From assembly GCA_028583415.1 (NCBI GenBank), contig CM053270.1, positions 4,118,501-4,182,500 of the forward strand: DNA of 64,000 nt, in the 5' to 3' direction. Source of the stretch: Protea cynaroides. Lineage: Eukaryota > Streptophyta > Magnoliopsida > Proteales > Proteaceae. The notes below the pieces were generated by a model, which worked only from the letters and a program-made list of their open reading frames with translations, was not told the origin of the DNA and searched no databases. Shown here one piece after another: positions 24,300-34,668 of this stretch. The translations under genes were made by a program, and so were the position numbers. Position 1 is the first letter of the stretch; the number at the start of each line of letters is the position of its first letter.

Positions 24300-26027
24300 A
24301 TGGCTCACAGAAGAACTCGAGCACATGCATCCCATGCCCCTTCGGAGCCATCAGTGCATGTTCAGGTTGACAGTAGCGGAAGTACGACTGGGACGAACCG
24401 CGAGCCCACGCCTACACCAGCACCAGCACCAATACCACCACCGGCACCACCGGTACTAGCACCGACTCCAAGTCATACGCCAACGGCGACACCACCACCT
24501 CCCCCCCAGTATGTTACTCATCAGCAGTTCGACGAGCTGAGGCAACAAATCGAACAGCTAGTGAGAGTCTTGAGGGGAGCCCGAGCAAGCGGGTCGGCAG
24601 CAGGAGGAAATAATCACCATCCGGCGATGAATCCACCCCTTGAAGTTCCGCTAGCGGCTCATCCGCGGTCGGCGAGAACAGCTTCTACCAGCTCCTTGCC
24701 AAATAATCCCCCCAGGGGAGATCAAGAGCCTGGACGGAGTGTGGCCGAGTCAGCCGCTCGGCATCCCCCGACAAATCAACACCAGGAGCCAGCAGCACCA
24801 CCTCCGGTGAGAGGTGCGAGGTCCTTCCTCGACGCCCTCCACCAGGAGAGGGTTAATGTAGAGACACCAGGAATAGTTGCACCACCTCCGGATACGCCTC
24901 AGTCCGAGGTCGAGCGGCGCTTACTGGAGTTAACCACTCGGCTTCAGCGGGTGGAGCAGAACCGGGTAGCTCCGTCGAGGACGGCCTATACTGCAATCAC
25001 GGCGCTCTCGGACGAGATCATGAGGGTACCCTCTCTTGAAAACTTCAAGATGTCAGTCCTGGACTCTTACCATGGGAGTACCGACCTCGAGCAGCATCTG
25101 GACGCGTTCGTCTCTACTACGCTATTCTATCCTCTGAGCGACAGCCTCATCTGCAGGGCGTTTCCTTCAATGCTCAGGGGCGTCGCTCGTACTTGGTTCA
25201 ACAACCTCCCCTCAAAAAGTATTACATCATTTGAACAGTTGTCGAACAAATTCTTGACGCACTTCTAAGCCAGCCGAGTGCGCAAGAAGACTTCATACCA
25301 TCTGTCCACGGTCAAGCAGCAGATGGACGAGTCCCTGTGGGACTTCATCAAACGCTTCAACACCGAGGTGCTCAAGATCAAGGACGTCGAGCCCGCGGTG
25401 CACATGTCCAGCCTGCAAGCCGGGGTGATGGACCGTGAGCTTTGTTGGTCCCTTGCCAAAAAGGCACCGAAAAACCTGGACGACCTGCTCGCCAGGTGTG
25501 AGAAGTATGCCTCTGCAGACGAGACGATGAGGGCCCAGAAAAATAACACGGTGAATAACCTGAAGGCCGATCCCAAACCAGTAGACAAGAAAAGGTCTGA
25601 GATGGCCGACCAGGCGCCAAGCTCTGTCGACCCCAATAAGCAGAAGTCCGGTAAGGATCAAACCTACCGGCATCCATACAAGACGTTCGAGTATTATACT
25701 CCGCTCAACACTTTGAAACGGAGGAGTGCAAGTACCTCAAAGGAGAGATTGAGGACCTCATCTGACGGGGATACTACGACAATTTTGTTCGAAACGCAGA
25801 CCGAGTGCTGGCTCCTGCTCGGAGGGACGGGGGATTACCACCTCCCCCTCCGAGGAACCCACAACCCAACGACTACCGAGCGGACGTCGGAGATAATCAA
25901 AACACCGCTCGGAGGGACGACAGAGACCCTGATGGAGGACCGGCTACCCCCTGACAGTGGGTTGGCGCCATTCATTTTGGGTCGATCGAAAGCTCATCTA
26001 GAGCTGGAAAAGAAAGGGTGTCGATAA
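24300..26027 (+). pseudogene. B1 gag (Tat-lineage), broken
   Basis: The frame starts MAHRRTRAHASH, has a Pro/Thr-rich N-terminal third, then a gag core. The core contains PSLENFKMSVLDSYHGSTD, HLDAF and RAFPSMLRGVARTWFNNLP, followed by SITSFEQL, ESLWDFIKRFNTEV and LLARCEKYASADE. This pattern is that of the Retrotrans_gag family. Compared with B2 there are three lesions: a C-to-T stop (TAA, 25266-25268), a deletion of about 125 bp near 25713 that removes the zinc-knuckle region, and a resulting frame change. A further stop (TGA, 25763-25765) after EDLI is shared with B2. Gag would form the particle for the element RNA; this copy is dead. Confidence 0.85.
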
Positions 26028-26218
26028 AAGAAAGGCTGAGAAGCCGTCAGCACACCCAGTCCGGGTCCATCCCGTCCTGGTCAGAACCAGAAAGCCGAGG
26101 CAGAAGAAGAAAGAAGTCCCATCCGGCTTCAAAGAGAAGAAAAGCCGAACGGAGGTTCGTGGGTAGTCCGCAGCCCAAGGACCGACCGCGCACAGCAACG
26201 GGTTTGCGCATCCCTTGT

Positions 26219-26533
26219 GACAATGGAGTCTATACCATCACTAAGGGACCCCAAGTAGAGGGCAAGTCAGTCCTCCCCATCATAGGAAGACCAGCGGCCG
26301 GAGACACCTTTCTGCGTACTGTAGAGCCCGCGGAGGAACTCCAACAAATTCCGATAGCAGACGATCAACCCGAGAAGGCATTCCCGGTTGACTCCCTGCT
26401 GCCCGAGGAACAAAGGGAAGGACCCTACCGCGTAATCCGGACATGAAAGACCGGGCTCGTATAAGCTTACCACCCTCGGCGGGAGGAAATTCCGAGGACA
26501 TGGCATGCCACCAACCTTCGAAAATATTATCAA
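26219..26533 (+). pseudogene. B1 pol remnant: pre-RT segment fused to integrase C-terminus
   Basis: After gag the frame reads FLRTVEPAEELQQIPI and then PVDSLLPEEQ, like the linker just before the reverse transcriptase of Tat elements. With no gap it goes on as REGPYRVIRT, a stop, and then EEIPRTWHATNLRKYYQ. The phrases EGPYRV and PRTW-NLRKYY are the usual last residues of Tat integrases. Protease, reverse transcriptase, RNase H and nearly all of integrase are therefore missing. The same fusion is found in B2 (46862-47172), so the deletion predates both copies. Confidence 0.75.
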
Positions 26534-26752
26534 GTTTTTGTTCTCAGTTCATTACAGAATTTTTCAACTATTTTTTCCAGCAAGTCTCAGTTGTATACCG
26601 GACCCCCTGAGGGCATCCGTTTAGTTTCTTTTAATACAAAGCAGCACAAATACAATTCAGTCAACTCACAGCAAGTTTTTCATAGCCGTTCCTTCCGGCT
26701 CAGCCGATCTCAACCACGCATAGGTCAAACATTGCCCTCGGTATATCCGCCT

Positions 26753-26757
26753 ACCGC
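26753..26757. repeat. Target-site duplication ACCGC, left copy of element C
   Basis: ACCGC precedes LTR start TGTAAGACCC. The right copy (37006-37010) reads ATCGC, one change. The flanks belong to the 54-bp array of B1 (ccgcctaccgc and ggtccacaag), so C inserted there. Confidence 0.8.
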
Positions 26758-29044
26758 TGTAAGACCCGCACTCTTAAAACCCGGTCTAAACCTTGGTTTT
26801 GTGTCGTGACAGGTCTTCCGATCATCACCGAGCCAGACGGGGCAAACGGATAACAAACAGGTACAAAATCGGACCAAAGTCGACTAATTATACCTGATTT
26901 TAGATACCGGTTGATGGTACCGGATGATGGTACCGGTTGACCGGTATGGCCTGCACAGCTATGTGCGGAAATTTGGAAATTGGTCTCTACGGGTCCCGCT
27001 TTCCTGATTTCGAATCCTAGAAGTTTCCTAATCCTAGTAGGGTTACTAAACCCTATTTCTAGCCTATAAATACACCCTTAAGCCTCCTCAAATCCTTTCC
27101 ATTGTCTCTCACAAACCCTAGAGAAGAGAAGGAGCTAGGAGGAAGAAGAAGGAGCCGCCATTATTGTTTGACGAAGCTCTCGTTACGCCTGTCAACGGTA
27201 AGTGTTTGAATCCCTCTTCTTACCCTATGATAGTTGTGTGAGTGGATCAATACCATGCAAAGTAGGTATTGATCTAAAACCCTAAATTGGCCAATAAACC
27301 CTAAGTTGCCGTCAAACCCTAGATTTGAGTTTCGAGATGATATTCATCGAAACGAGACTTGAATGAGTTGGGGATAACTCTAACTCAAAGCCTAGACTTA
27401 GAATGGATAGAGAAAACCCTGAAAATCCATAGAGGATGGTCGACGGCAGTCGAAGAACCCATGTATGGTCTTCCGGAGACATACCGGTCGACTATACCGG
27501 TTACACATAGTGCGACCGGTATGTTGCGACCGCTACCTCTCGGGAGGTTATCTGTGGGGACCGGCTGACCATACCGGTCGCCAGTCTTTCCCACAGAGCT
27601 GCGACCGGTACATGCCACCAGTCAGCTCTGTGAGGGTAGTTGTGATCTCTGTTGGTTTCCGACCAACATGAAACCCTAAACAATATATTCTAATGAAACC
27701 CTAATATTATGTAGGACTTTGTGACTTATCGTTTGGACCTTGCGACGTGGAGCAAGTTAAGGAACGAGCGTCAGGTAAGGGAATCTGACCTAAACCTAAT
27801 AATTAATGGACAGTAAATCGTTGTTAATCATTGAATATCTATGATGTGATGTTTTTGCATATTCACATGCCATCCTTTACTTTCAGTTATTATTATTGTT
27901 CATGCATTCATAGGATGTGATTGTTAGGCATGTGATTGTTTTCGTTGATTTATGGAGTGGGGCATGGGCTTGGGATCGCTCTTCACACTGGCACTTTTTG
28001 TAGTATTCTGTCTTAACATGCTTGGTACGGGTGGGGTATCAGGGGAAGATCATGGTACGGTGGTCTCCGATATTGATGTTGTCCCGGCCATCGTTGTGTG
28101 GTACTGAGGATTCTGAGTCGACGCTGGCTTGTCCACGATGCTTTAGCTCTATCTCTATGCTGTAGGGAGTTATGTTGGGATAGGGTCTACCTGCGTATTG
28201 TTTCTATCCTAGTGGGTTAGTTGCGGATAGGGTATCAGGGGGAGGTGAGGTATGGTGGTCTCCGACCCGGCCTGCACGCTCTAGCTCTATCTCTATGCCG
28301 TAGACGGCTGTGCTGGGATAGAGCATACATTGTTGACATATAGGATTGGTTAGTTGCGAGCCCCGGTTGCGAGCCCCGGCCGTAGGGGCTAAGGTACTGG
28401 TATGGGTAGAGTATCGGGGAGGTGCGGGTATACCTTAGCTCTATCTCTATTCCATGATGGGTGCATGTGGGTTGGTGGTAGTGTGATTCTCGTGCGACGC
28501 CACACACTCGTGTATAGAGGTGCGGGGGGCCACCAAACCTTTCTATAGCACATTGCAAACTTAAAACCGGACCACAAAGATAAAATGATTGTTACTCATG
28601 CATAATCTTGTGAAACTGTCTGATTGTCTTACTGAGCTGTGTTGTGAGCTCACCCTTTGTGTACACATTGTTTTAGATGTTGATGCAGGATACATTGTGG
28701 ACGATTATGTGAACGCTCCGGCGTATGGAGGTGTAGCTGCTCTGGATGTACAAGCAGGGGAGGATGAGCATGATGCTTCATGCGAGTGCCCTTTCTGCGT
28801 GTACCTGTGATGGATTTTATTTAGTTGTTTCAGTTATTTTTGTTTTTTATTAAGAAACGTAAAAGATTATTATTTTATTTTTGAATTTGAATAATGGGAT
28901 ATTTATTTAAATTATCAATAGATACTCAGTTCATTCTATTTAAAGTCTTCCGTTGTATATTTATATTCTGATTGTGGTTATGTGTAATTGGTTTGTATGG
29001 GTGGACACGGCCTATTCGAGATCCTGGTGTGAACCGTTGGTTCA
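26758..29044 (+). mobile_element. 5' LTR of chromovirus C
   Basis: It starts TGTAAGACCCGCACTC and matches the 3' LTR throughout, with roughly 4 percent difference in the first 250 bp by hand. A TATA box, tataaata, is at 27065-27072, followed by a leader with acaaaccctagagaag. Clusters of accggtcgac-type motifs lie near 27480-27620, and the conserved short frame is at 28589-28810. Similarity to the 3' LTR stops at ggttca (29041-29044), so the last 50 bp or so present in the 3' LTR (to ggggtgtgaca) are absent here. Confidence 0.9.
28589..28810 (+). CDS. Conserved short LTR frame, copy in C 5' LTR
   Basis: 73 codons, same length as the A copies, ending ...ASCECPFCVYL. The region DVDAGYIVDDYVNAPAYGG is in the second half, after a TTTTAG acceptor-like site at about 28672-28677. 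It lies in the part of the LTR expected to be at the 5' end of the element RNA. Coding status is unproven. Confidence 0.35.
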   Translation: MLLMHNLVKLSDCLTELCCELTLCVHIVLDVDAGYIVDDYVNAPAYGGVAALDVQAGEDEHDASCECPFCVYL

Positions 29045-29765
29045 CTCACCCCAAATTAGTTGATGGCTTTTGCTCTTGGAGGTCCCTAAGCCCTTTCCAA
29101 GCCGAAGGAAAAGAATTCCTACGGTTAAATCATCTCGAACAAAGAAAAACCTAAATTTCTACATAAAGACGATATGGGAATTATCTAAAAACATGAGAGA
29201 GAGGGAAGAGACCTACCTGGAGAAGATGTTCTAGCTTTGGAATGCGAGAAATCGGCTTCTAAAAGTACCGGCCGAACTGTAGCAACTCAGTTGGGCAGAG
29301 AGGAATCGCCACCGGAGAGGAAAAAGAAAGAAAAGTGAGAAATTTCTCACTATTTTGCGATTTTAAAGCCATTTTGGGCATACCGGTCGACCGGTATCAA
29401 CCCAGGTGTGCGACCTCTATGTCTCGGTCAGAAAATTTTTCTGACCGGTCGACTATACCGGCTGCAACACTGTATACAGAATGTCGATCGGTATCTCCTA
29501 GACATGCGACCGGTACGTCTCGGCCAGAAATTGAATTCTGACCGGTCGACTATACCGGCCGCATACTGTCCCACAGGGGTGCGACCGGTATGTTGCGACC
29601 GGTACGCCCCAAAGAGCCAGAAAATTTAAATAAAAATTTCTAAAATTGTGTAATTGAAATGTTACTTCTCGACTATTTTTCCCTGTATTATTCAAGACTA
29701 ACACTACTATTGTTGATGTTCTCACGTGTTATGTCTTCTTCTCAGATCCAAATAAATAGTCTGAG
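29045..29765 (+). other. Leader of element C, without a recognisable primer site
   Basis: Between LTR and gag there is no tggtatcagagc-like primer site, although the related A element has one. The segment 29380-29610 holds three clusters of accggtcgac-type motifs much like those inside the LTRs. A canonical acceptor (ttcttctcag) lies 20 bp before the gag ATG. The leader looks rearranged, perhaps partly derived from a related LTR. Confidence 0.5.
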
Positions 29766-31043
29766 ATGGCAGGTGGAAACGGTCGAAGGGGTCGGAAGCG
29801 TCATCAGGCCAGGATGCGCCTAGAAGAAGAGCAAGCTGAGCAAGACCAGGTTAGAGAAACCAGTCCTGAAGTGGAGGAGGAACAGGTCCCGGAAGTACCG
29901 ACAGAATTACCGGGCCCACCCCACAGGAATTCCGAGACCATTGTTACAAACTTGGTCTATCAGATGCAAGCTCAACGAAGGAATTTCGAGCGAAGTACTA
30001 AAGATGCTCAAGGCCAGCGAGGTTTCGTTCCCGCTGGAAATACACCCCGAGTCGGGAGGAATTAACACTACCCAACCGGTGCAGAGTAGCCCAAGGCCGA
30101 GGGGCCAAGCACAGAATGTACCACCACCGCATCGGTTTCCGTCGCCTTCTGCATATCCGGGGGCGTATCCGTATCCACCACCATGGTACGGAGCAGACAC
30201 ACAGGGACAGCACGATCTGAGCAGGTCAGTGGACAGATTCTTGAAGTTGAAACCTTCATCGTTCACAGGCAGGACAGGGGAAACCATTGTGGCCAGCACG
30301 GTGGGTTTTCGAAATGGAAAAGAATTTTCGACCGATGACTTGCACCGAGGAGGAGAAGGTTCCGTTTGCCACTCATATGCTGAGAGAAGACGCAAATGCT
30401 TGGTGGAATTCCACATGGGCATATCTGGAGAATAAGTACACACTAGTTGACTGGGAAGTGTTTAAAGTGGCTTTCTTCGACAAATACTTCCCAAAGGGCT
30501 TCAGAGATCAAATGGAGAGAGAGTTTCTCAACCTGCAGCAGGCTCAGTCGACCAGTAGATGCATATCAGCAGAGGTACGAAGAGTTGTTCTTCTTCGCAC
30601 CAGCCAATATGCAGGAAGAGGAGACAAAGATACGTAGGTTCACCATGGGACTACGTGGAAGCATCAGAGAGCACCTTTTGGGTCTGGACAAGAAGACTTA
30701 TAACGAGGCAGTGCAGGTTGCGAGGGTGATAGAGTCCAGTCAGAGGGACAGCTTCTTCGCTCAGAACAGGGGAGTGAAGAGATCTGCTGGAGAGAGCTCG
30801 GGTGGCGGTAATACTAGACCATTCCGCCCATACAGGGGCGATCGCTACAGCACCCGCGAGAAACAACCTGGCACCACTGTGCCACAATTCACCAGACCCA
30901 ACCCAAATATTAAATGTTATAACTGTCGGCGACTGGGACATGTTGCAAGGAACTGCACGCTACCTAAGAAGCAAGCTCCCCAAGCAAGCCGGAGTTTATG
31001 CGGTCACCACTTGAAGAGGCAGCCGCATCACCTGATGTGGTAA
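29766..31043 (+). pseudogene. Element C gag (chromovirus), frameshifted
   Basis: The start is MAGGNGRRGRKRHQARMRL, with acidic N-terminal residues after it. The core follows in shifting frames: FLKLKPSSFTG, EMEKNFRPMTCTEEEK, DANAWWNSTW, WEVFKVAFFDKYFPKGFRDQ, AYQQRYEELFFFAP, then RRFTMGLRGSIREH. A CCHC zinc knuckle, CYNCRRLGHVARNC, closes the protein. At least three frame changes (near 30000, 30285 and 30560) prevent translation as one protein. The order and motifs are those of Tekay/Del gag. Confidence 0.85.
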
Positions 31044-31119
31044 CTGGTACAACTTTATCCCTTACTATTTGGTTTATTCTTTCAGTTGCATGAGCATGTA
31101 GAACTAAGGGGCAATATAT

Positions 31120-31613
31120 TCCAGGAATTGTAAATGTAGCTGGTTTACCCGCCAGAGTATTATTTGACTCTAGGGCCACACACTCCTTTGTTTCTGTTTC
31201 CTTTGGGAAGCGAATGGAGTTACCAATCAAGCAATTGAACCCAAGCTTGATAGTTCGCTCTCCACTAGGAGTCGAAGTGGCTTTGACCAAGTATTATGGA
31301 CCATGTACGGTATGTATTGAGGGCCGAGATTTAGGAGCAAGCTTAGTAATACTTGAGATGGCAGATTTTGATGTCATTTTGGGGATGGATTGGCTAGGCC
31401 ATCATTCGGCCGTCCTTTTATGTGGTGAAAGGAAGCTTGTGCTTACTGACAAAGAGGGAAGGGAATACAGTTTCGCTGGGATTAAGCTATCTAGGAAGCG
31501 GAAGTTGATCCTCTCTGCCCTAAAGACTAAGAGATGCTTGGAGAAAGGGGGAGTGGGTTATCTCGTATCTGTAGTCGACCTCACAGCAGAGTCACTCAAG
31601 ATGGAAGATATAG
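31120..31613 (+). pseudogene. Element C protease region
   Basis: The frame covers VAGLPARVLFDSRATHSFVS and then MADFDVILGMDWLGHHSAVL, the two landmark segments of retroviral-type aspartic proteases in this lineage. The active-site triplet is Asp-Ser-Arg (gactctagg) where Asp-Ser-Gly or Asp-Thr-Gly is needed, so the enzyme would be inactive. It overlaps the start of the RT frame in another phase. Confidence 0.8.
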
Positions 31614-34550
31614 ATGTGGTTCGGGAGTTTCCAGATGTATTTCCAGAAGATCTTCCCGGGCTTACCACCGGACAGGGCTACAGAATTTGTGATAGACCTT
31701 ATGCCAGGTTCGGCTCCGGTGTCTAAAGCACCATACAGGATGGCCCCGACAGAGTTAAAGGAGTTGAAGACCCAATTACAAGAATTGCTGTATAAGGGCT
31801 TCATACGACCTAGTATATCGCCTTGGGGAGCACCTGTATTATTCATCAAGAAGAAGGATGGAAGTGTACGGTTATGTATTGACTACCGTGAGCTGAACAA
31901 GTTGACGATCAAGAATCGATATCCTTTGCCTAGGATCGATGATCTGTTCGATCAGCTGCAGGGTGCAAAGGTTTTCTCAAAGATTGATCTCCGATCGGTC
32001 TATCACCAATTGAAGATCAAGGCCGGAGATATTCCGAAGACTGCTTTCAGGACGAGGTATGGGCATTATGAGTTTCTGGTAATGTCTTTCGGGTTGACCA
32101 ATGCTCCAGCGTCGTTTATGGAACTGATGAACCGAGTGTTCCATGACATGTTGGACACTTCGGTCATCGTATTCATCGATGACATATTGATTTACTCTAA
32201 GGACATGGAGACTCATACAACGCATTTGAGGGCAGCCCTACAATGGCTGAGGGATGTGAGGCTTTATGCAAAATTCAAGAAGTGCGAGTTTTGGCTGAAG
32301 GAAGTGGCTTTCTTGGGCCATGTTGTATCTGAAGAGGGTATCAAGGTTGATCCAAGTAAGATAGCTGCTATAGTAGGATGGGAAGCACCAAAATCTGTTG
32401 CGGAGATTCGTAGTTTCCTTGGGTTGGCTGGTTATTATAGAAGATTCGTGGAAGATTACTCCAGGATCACGGTTCCACTCACCAGATTGACCAAGAAGGG
32501 AGAGAAATTCATATGGACAGATGAGTGCGAGAAGTGCTTTCAGACCTTGAAGTCAAGACTAGTCTCTGCACCTATCCTGACCATCCCAGAACCAAGCGTA
32601 CCGTTTACTTTATATACGGATGCTTCGGGGTTGGGTATCGGTTGTGTATTGATGCAAGGGGAACAGGTGATTGCTTACGCATCAAGACAGTTAAAGGAGC
32701 ATGAGAAGAACTATCCTACGCATGACTTGGAGCTAGCAGCGGTTATTCATGCAATCAAGACTTGGAGACACTACTTGTACGGTGAGAAGTTTCAGATCAA
32801 GTCAGATCACAAAAGCTTAACTTATCTCTTCACTCAAAAGGATCTGAACATGAGACAGAGAAGATGGCTGAAATTGTTAAAAGATTATGATTGCGACATC
32901 CAGTACCATCCGGGCAAAGCAAATGTTGTGGCTGACGCCTTAAGCAGAAAGTGGGCATCGAAGCCTGAGGCAGGACCAAGTACAAATGCTGCATTGGGTG
33001 CCGCAGCCTCTAGTTCAATGGAAATTGATGAAGAACATATTATCGAAACTGCAGAAGATCCAGTTGAGCAAGGCTTGATTCATAAGTTCACTATGATGTT
33101 CGCCGCATTGAAGATCTCACCGGGTCTAATTGATGAAGTCAAGGTAGCAATCCTACAGGATCCATATCTCAAGACAGTGCAGGAAGACTTAGAGAAGGGT
33201 ACGTGCAATCCTGACTTTACCTTGGAATCAGACAAAGTACTCAAGTATCGCGGACGGTTATGTATACCTGGGAGCGAAGACTGCGATATCAGAGGCCGAG
33301 TTATGACTGAAGCTCATTACACTCCATATTCAGTACATCCAGGAAGTACCAAGATGTACCATGATCTAAGAAGACTATATTGGTGGAGGGGTATGAAAGC
33401 AGATATAACTCGTTTCGTGTTTCAATGTCTGAATTGTCAACAAGTTAAAGCGGAAAGGCAAAGACCCGCGGGTTTACTACAACCGTTACCAGAACCTGCA
33501 TGGAAGTGGGATTGTATCACTATGGATTTCGTCACTGGCCTGCCTTTGACACCAAGGTCGGTGGATGCAGTTTGGGTTATAGTAGATCGACTCACCAAGA
33601 CAGCTCGATTTATTGCGGTCGGACCTCGGTATACCATGGAAAAACTGGCCAAGTTATATGTTGATAATATAGTCAGACTTCATGGCGTTCCAGAGAGTAT
33701 AGTATCTGACAGAGATCCCCGTTTTACATCAAAGTTCTGGGAAGGATTACAGAAAGCTATGGGAACAAAGTTGAAGTTCAGTACAACTTTCCATCCTCAG
33801 ACGGACGGACAGTCAGAGCGAACTATTCAAATTTTGGAAGATATGCTCCAAGCTTGTGCATTAGACTTCAAAGGAGCTTGGGATGAGAAGCTATCACTTA
33901 TCGAGTTCGCTTACAACAACAGTTATCAGGCTACAATTCAGATGGCCCCGTATGAAGCACTCTATGGGAAGAAGTGTCGTACACCTCTGTTATGGAATGA
34001 AGTGGGGGAAAGAAGAATTGTAGGACCGGAGTTTGTTGAAGAAACTTGCCGAGTGATTGATCAGATCAAAGAGAGAGTAAAGACAGCTCAAGTTCGACAG
34101 AAGCACTATGCGGATAATCGACGTCGAGATCTGGAGTTTGCAGTGGGTGACAAAGTGTTCTTGAAGGTATCACCGGTGCGGGGTCTGAAACGGTTTGGTA
34201 AGAAGGGGAAGCTATGCCCCAGGTATGTGGGACCATATGAGATATTAAATCGACTTGGTAATGTAGCATATCAATTGGCTCTACCACCATCTATGTCTAG
34301 CGTTCATAATGTGTTCCATGTATCATTACTGAAGAAGTATGTCAGAGATCCATCGCATATCTTGAGCGCTGATCCTCCGGGACTTGACCGAAGACTTAAC
34401 TTTCGAAGTGGTGCCTGTAATGCTCTCAAGCCGAAAAGTTCAGCAACTTCGAACCAAGGATATCCACTATGTGAAGGTGCATTGGAGAAGCCAAAATGTG
34501 GAGGAAATTACTTGGGAAGAAGAGAGCGCGATGAGGAAGGAGTACCCTAA
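31614..34550 (+). CDS. Element C pol: reverse transcriptase, RNase H, integrase
   Basis: A 978-codon frame is open. RT occupies about residues 40-260, with the catalytic FIDDILIYSK and FGLTNAPASFMELMN; one usual SGYHQ reads SVYHQ. RNase H is at about 320-450 (YTDASGLGIGCVLMQ, DHKSLTYLF, ADALSRK). The integrase zinc finger is at about 570-620 (two His, then CLNC). The D,D35E core follows, with Asp in TMDFVTGLP, Asp in SDRDPRF and Glu in GQSERTIQ. The GPYEIL region and VHNVFHVSLLKKY close it. The first codons overlap the protease frame, and the chromodomain that should follow lies in another phase (34384-34602). It is the best preserved element protein in the window. Confidence 0.93.
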   Translation: MWFGSFQMYFQKIFPGLPPDRATEFVIDLMPGSAPVSKAPYRMAPTELKELKTQLQELLYKGFIRPSISPWGAPVLFIKKKDGSVRLCIDYRELNKLTIKNRYPLPRIDDLFDQLQGAKVFSKIDLRSVYHQLKIKAGDIPKTAFRTRYGHYEFLVMSFGLTNAPASFMELMNRVFHDMLDTSVIVFIDDILIYSKDMETHTTHLRAALQWLRDVRLYAKFKKCEFWLKEVAFLGHVVSEEGIKVDPSKIAAIVGWEAPKSVAEIRSFLGLAGYYRRFVEDYSRITVPLTRLTKKGEKFIWTDECEKCFQTLKSRLVSAPILTIPEPSVPFTLYTDASGLGIGCVLMQGEQVIAYASRQLKEHEKNYPTHDLELAAVIHAIKTWRHYLYGEKFQIKSDHKSLTYLFTQKDLNMRQRRWLKLLKDYDCDIQYHPGKANVVADALSRKWASKPEAGPSTNAALGAAASSSMEIDEEHIIETAEDPVEQGLIHKFTMMFAALKISPGLIDEVKVAILQDPYLKTVQEDLEKGTCNPDFTLESDKVLKYRGRLCIPGSEDCDIRGRVMTEAHYTPYSVHPGSTKMYHDLRRLYWWRGMKADITRFVFQCLNCQQVKAERQRPAGLLQPLPEPAWKWDCITMDFVTGLPLTPRSVDAVWVIVDRLTKTARFIAVGPRYTMEKLAKLYVDNIVRLHGVPESIVSDRDPRFTSKFWEGLQKAMGTKLKFSTTFHPQTDGQSERTIQILEDMLQACALDFKGAWDEKLSLIEFAYNNSYQATIQMAPYEALYGKKCRTPLLWNEVGERRIVGPEFVEETCRVIDQIKERVKTAQVRQKHYADNRRRDLEFAVGDKVFLKVSPVRGLKRFGKKGKLCPRYVGPYEILNRLGNVAYQLALPPSMSSVHNVFHVSLLKKYVRDPSHILSADPPGLDRRLNFRSGACNALKPKSSATSNQGYPLCEGALEKPKCGGNYLGRRERDEEGVP

Positions 34551-34602
34551 CCTTTTTGACGATCAAGGTACGTTCAAATTTCGAGGCCGAAATTTCTTTT
34601 AA
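34384..34602 (+). pseudogene. Element C chromodomain, out of frame with pol
   Basis: The frame contains LTFEVVPVMLSSRKVQQLR, IHYVKVHWRSQNVEEITWEE and MRKEYPNLF. This is the integrase-linked chromodomain typical of Tekay/Del chromoviruses. Relative to the pol frame it is shifted near 34380, so a fusion with integrase would need frameshifting or is simply lost. In intact relatives this domain is thought to guide integration to heterochromatin. Confidence 0.8.
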
Positions 34603-34668
34603 GGGTAGGGGAGTTGTAGTACCTACATGCAAATTTCAGGACAAAATTTCTTTTAAGGGTGGTGGAGT
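34590..34668 (+). promoter_or_regulatory. Duplicated polypurine tract of element C
   Basis: The block aaatttcttttaagggt, a purine-rich stretch and ggagttgta, occurs twice in tandem: at about 34593-34620 (aagggtaggggagt) and 34643-34671 (aagggtggtggagt). The second adjoins the LTR start at 34669 and is the functional one by position. Confidence 0.8.

Noticed and set aside
25265..25677. Minus-strand open frames opposite B1 gag
   Set aside because: The plus strand carries clear gag motifs in the same stretch; the minus frames have no recognisable content.
27359..27683. Several overlapping open frames in the LTRs of C (also 35270-35595)
   Set aside because: They overlap on both strands, fall in the motif-rich leader, and are not kept in the LTRs of A or D, unlike the short CxCxxC frame.
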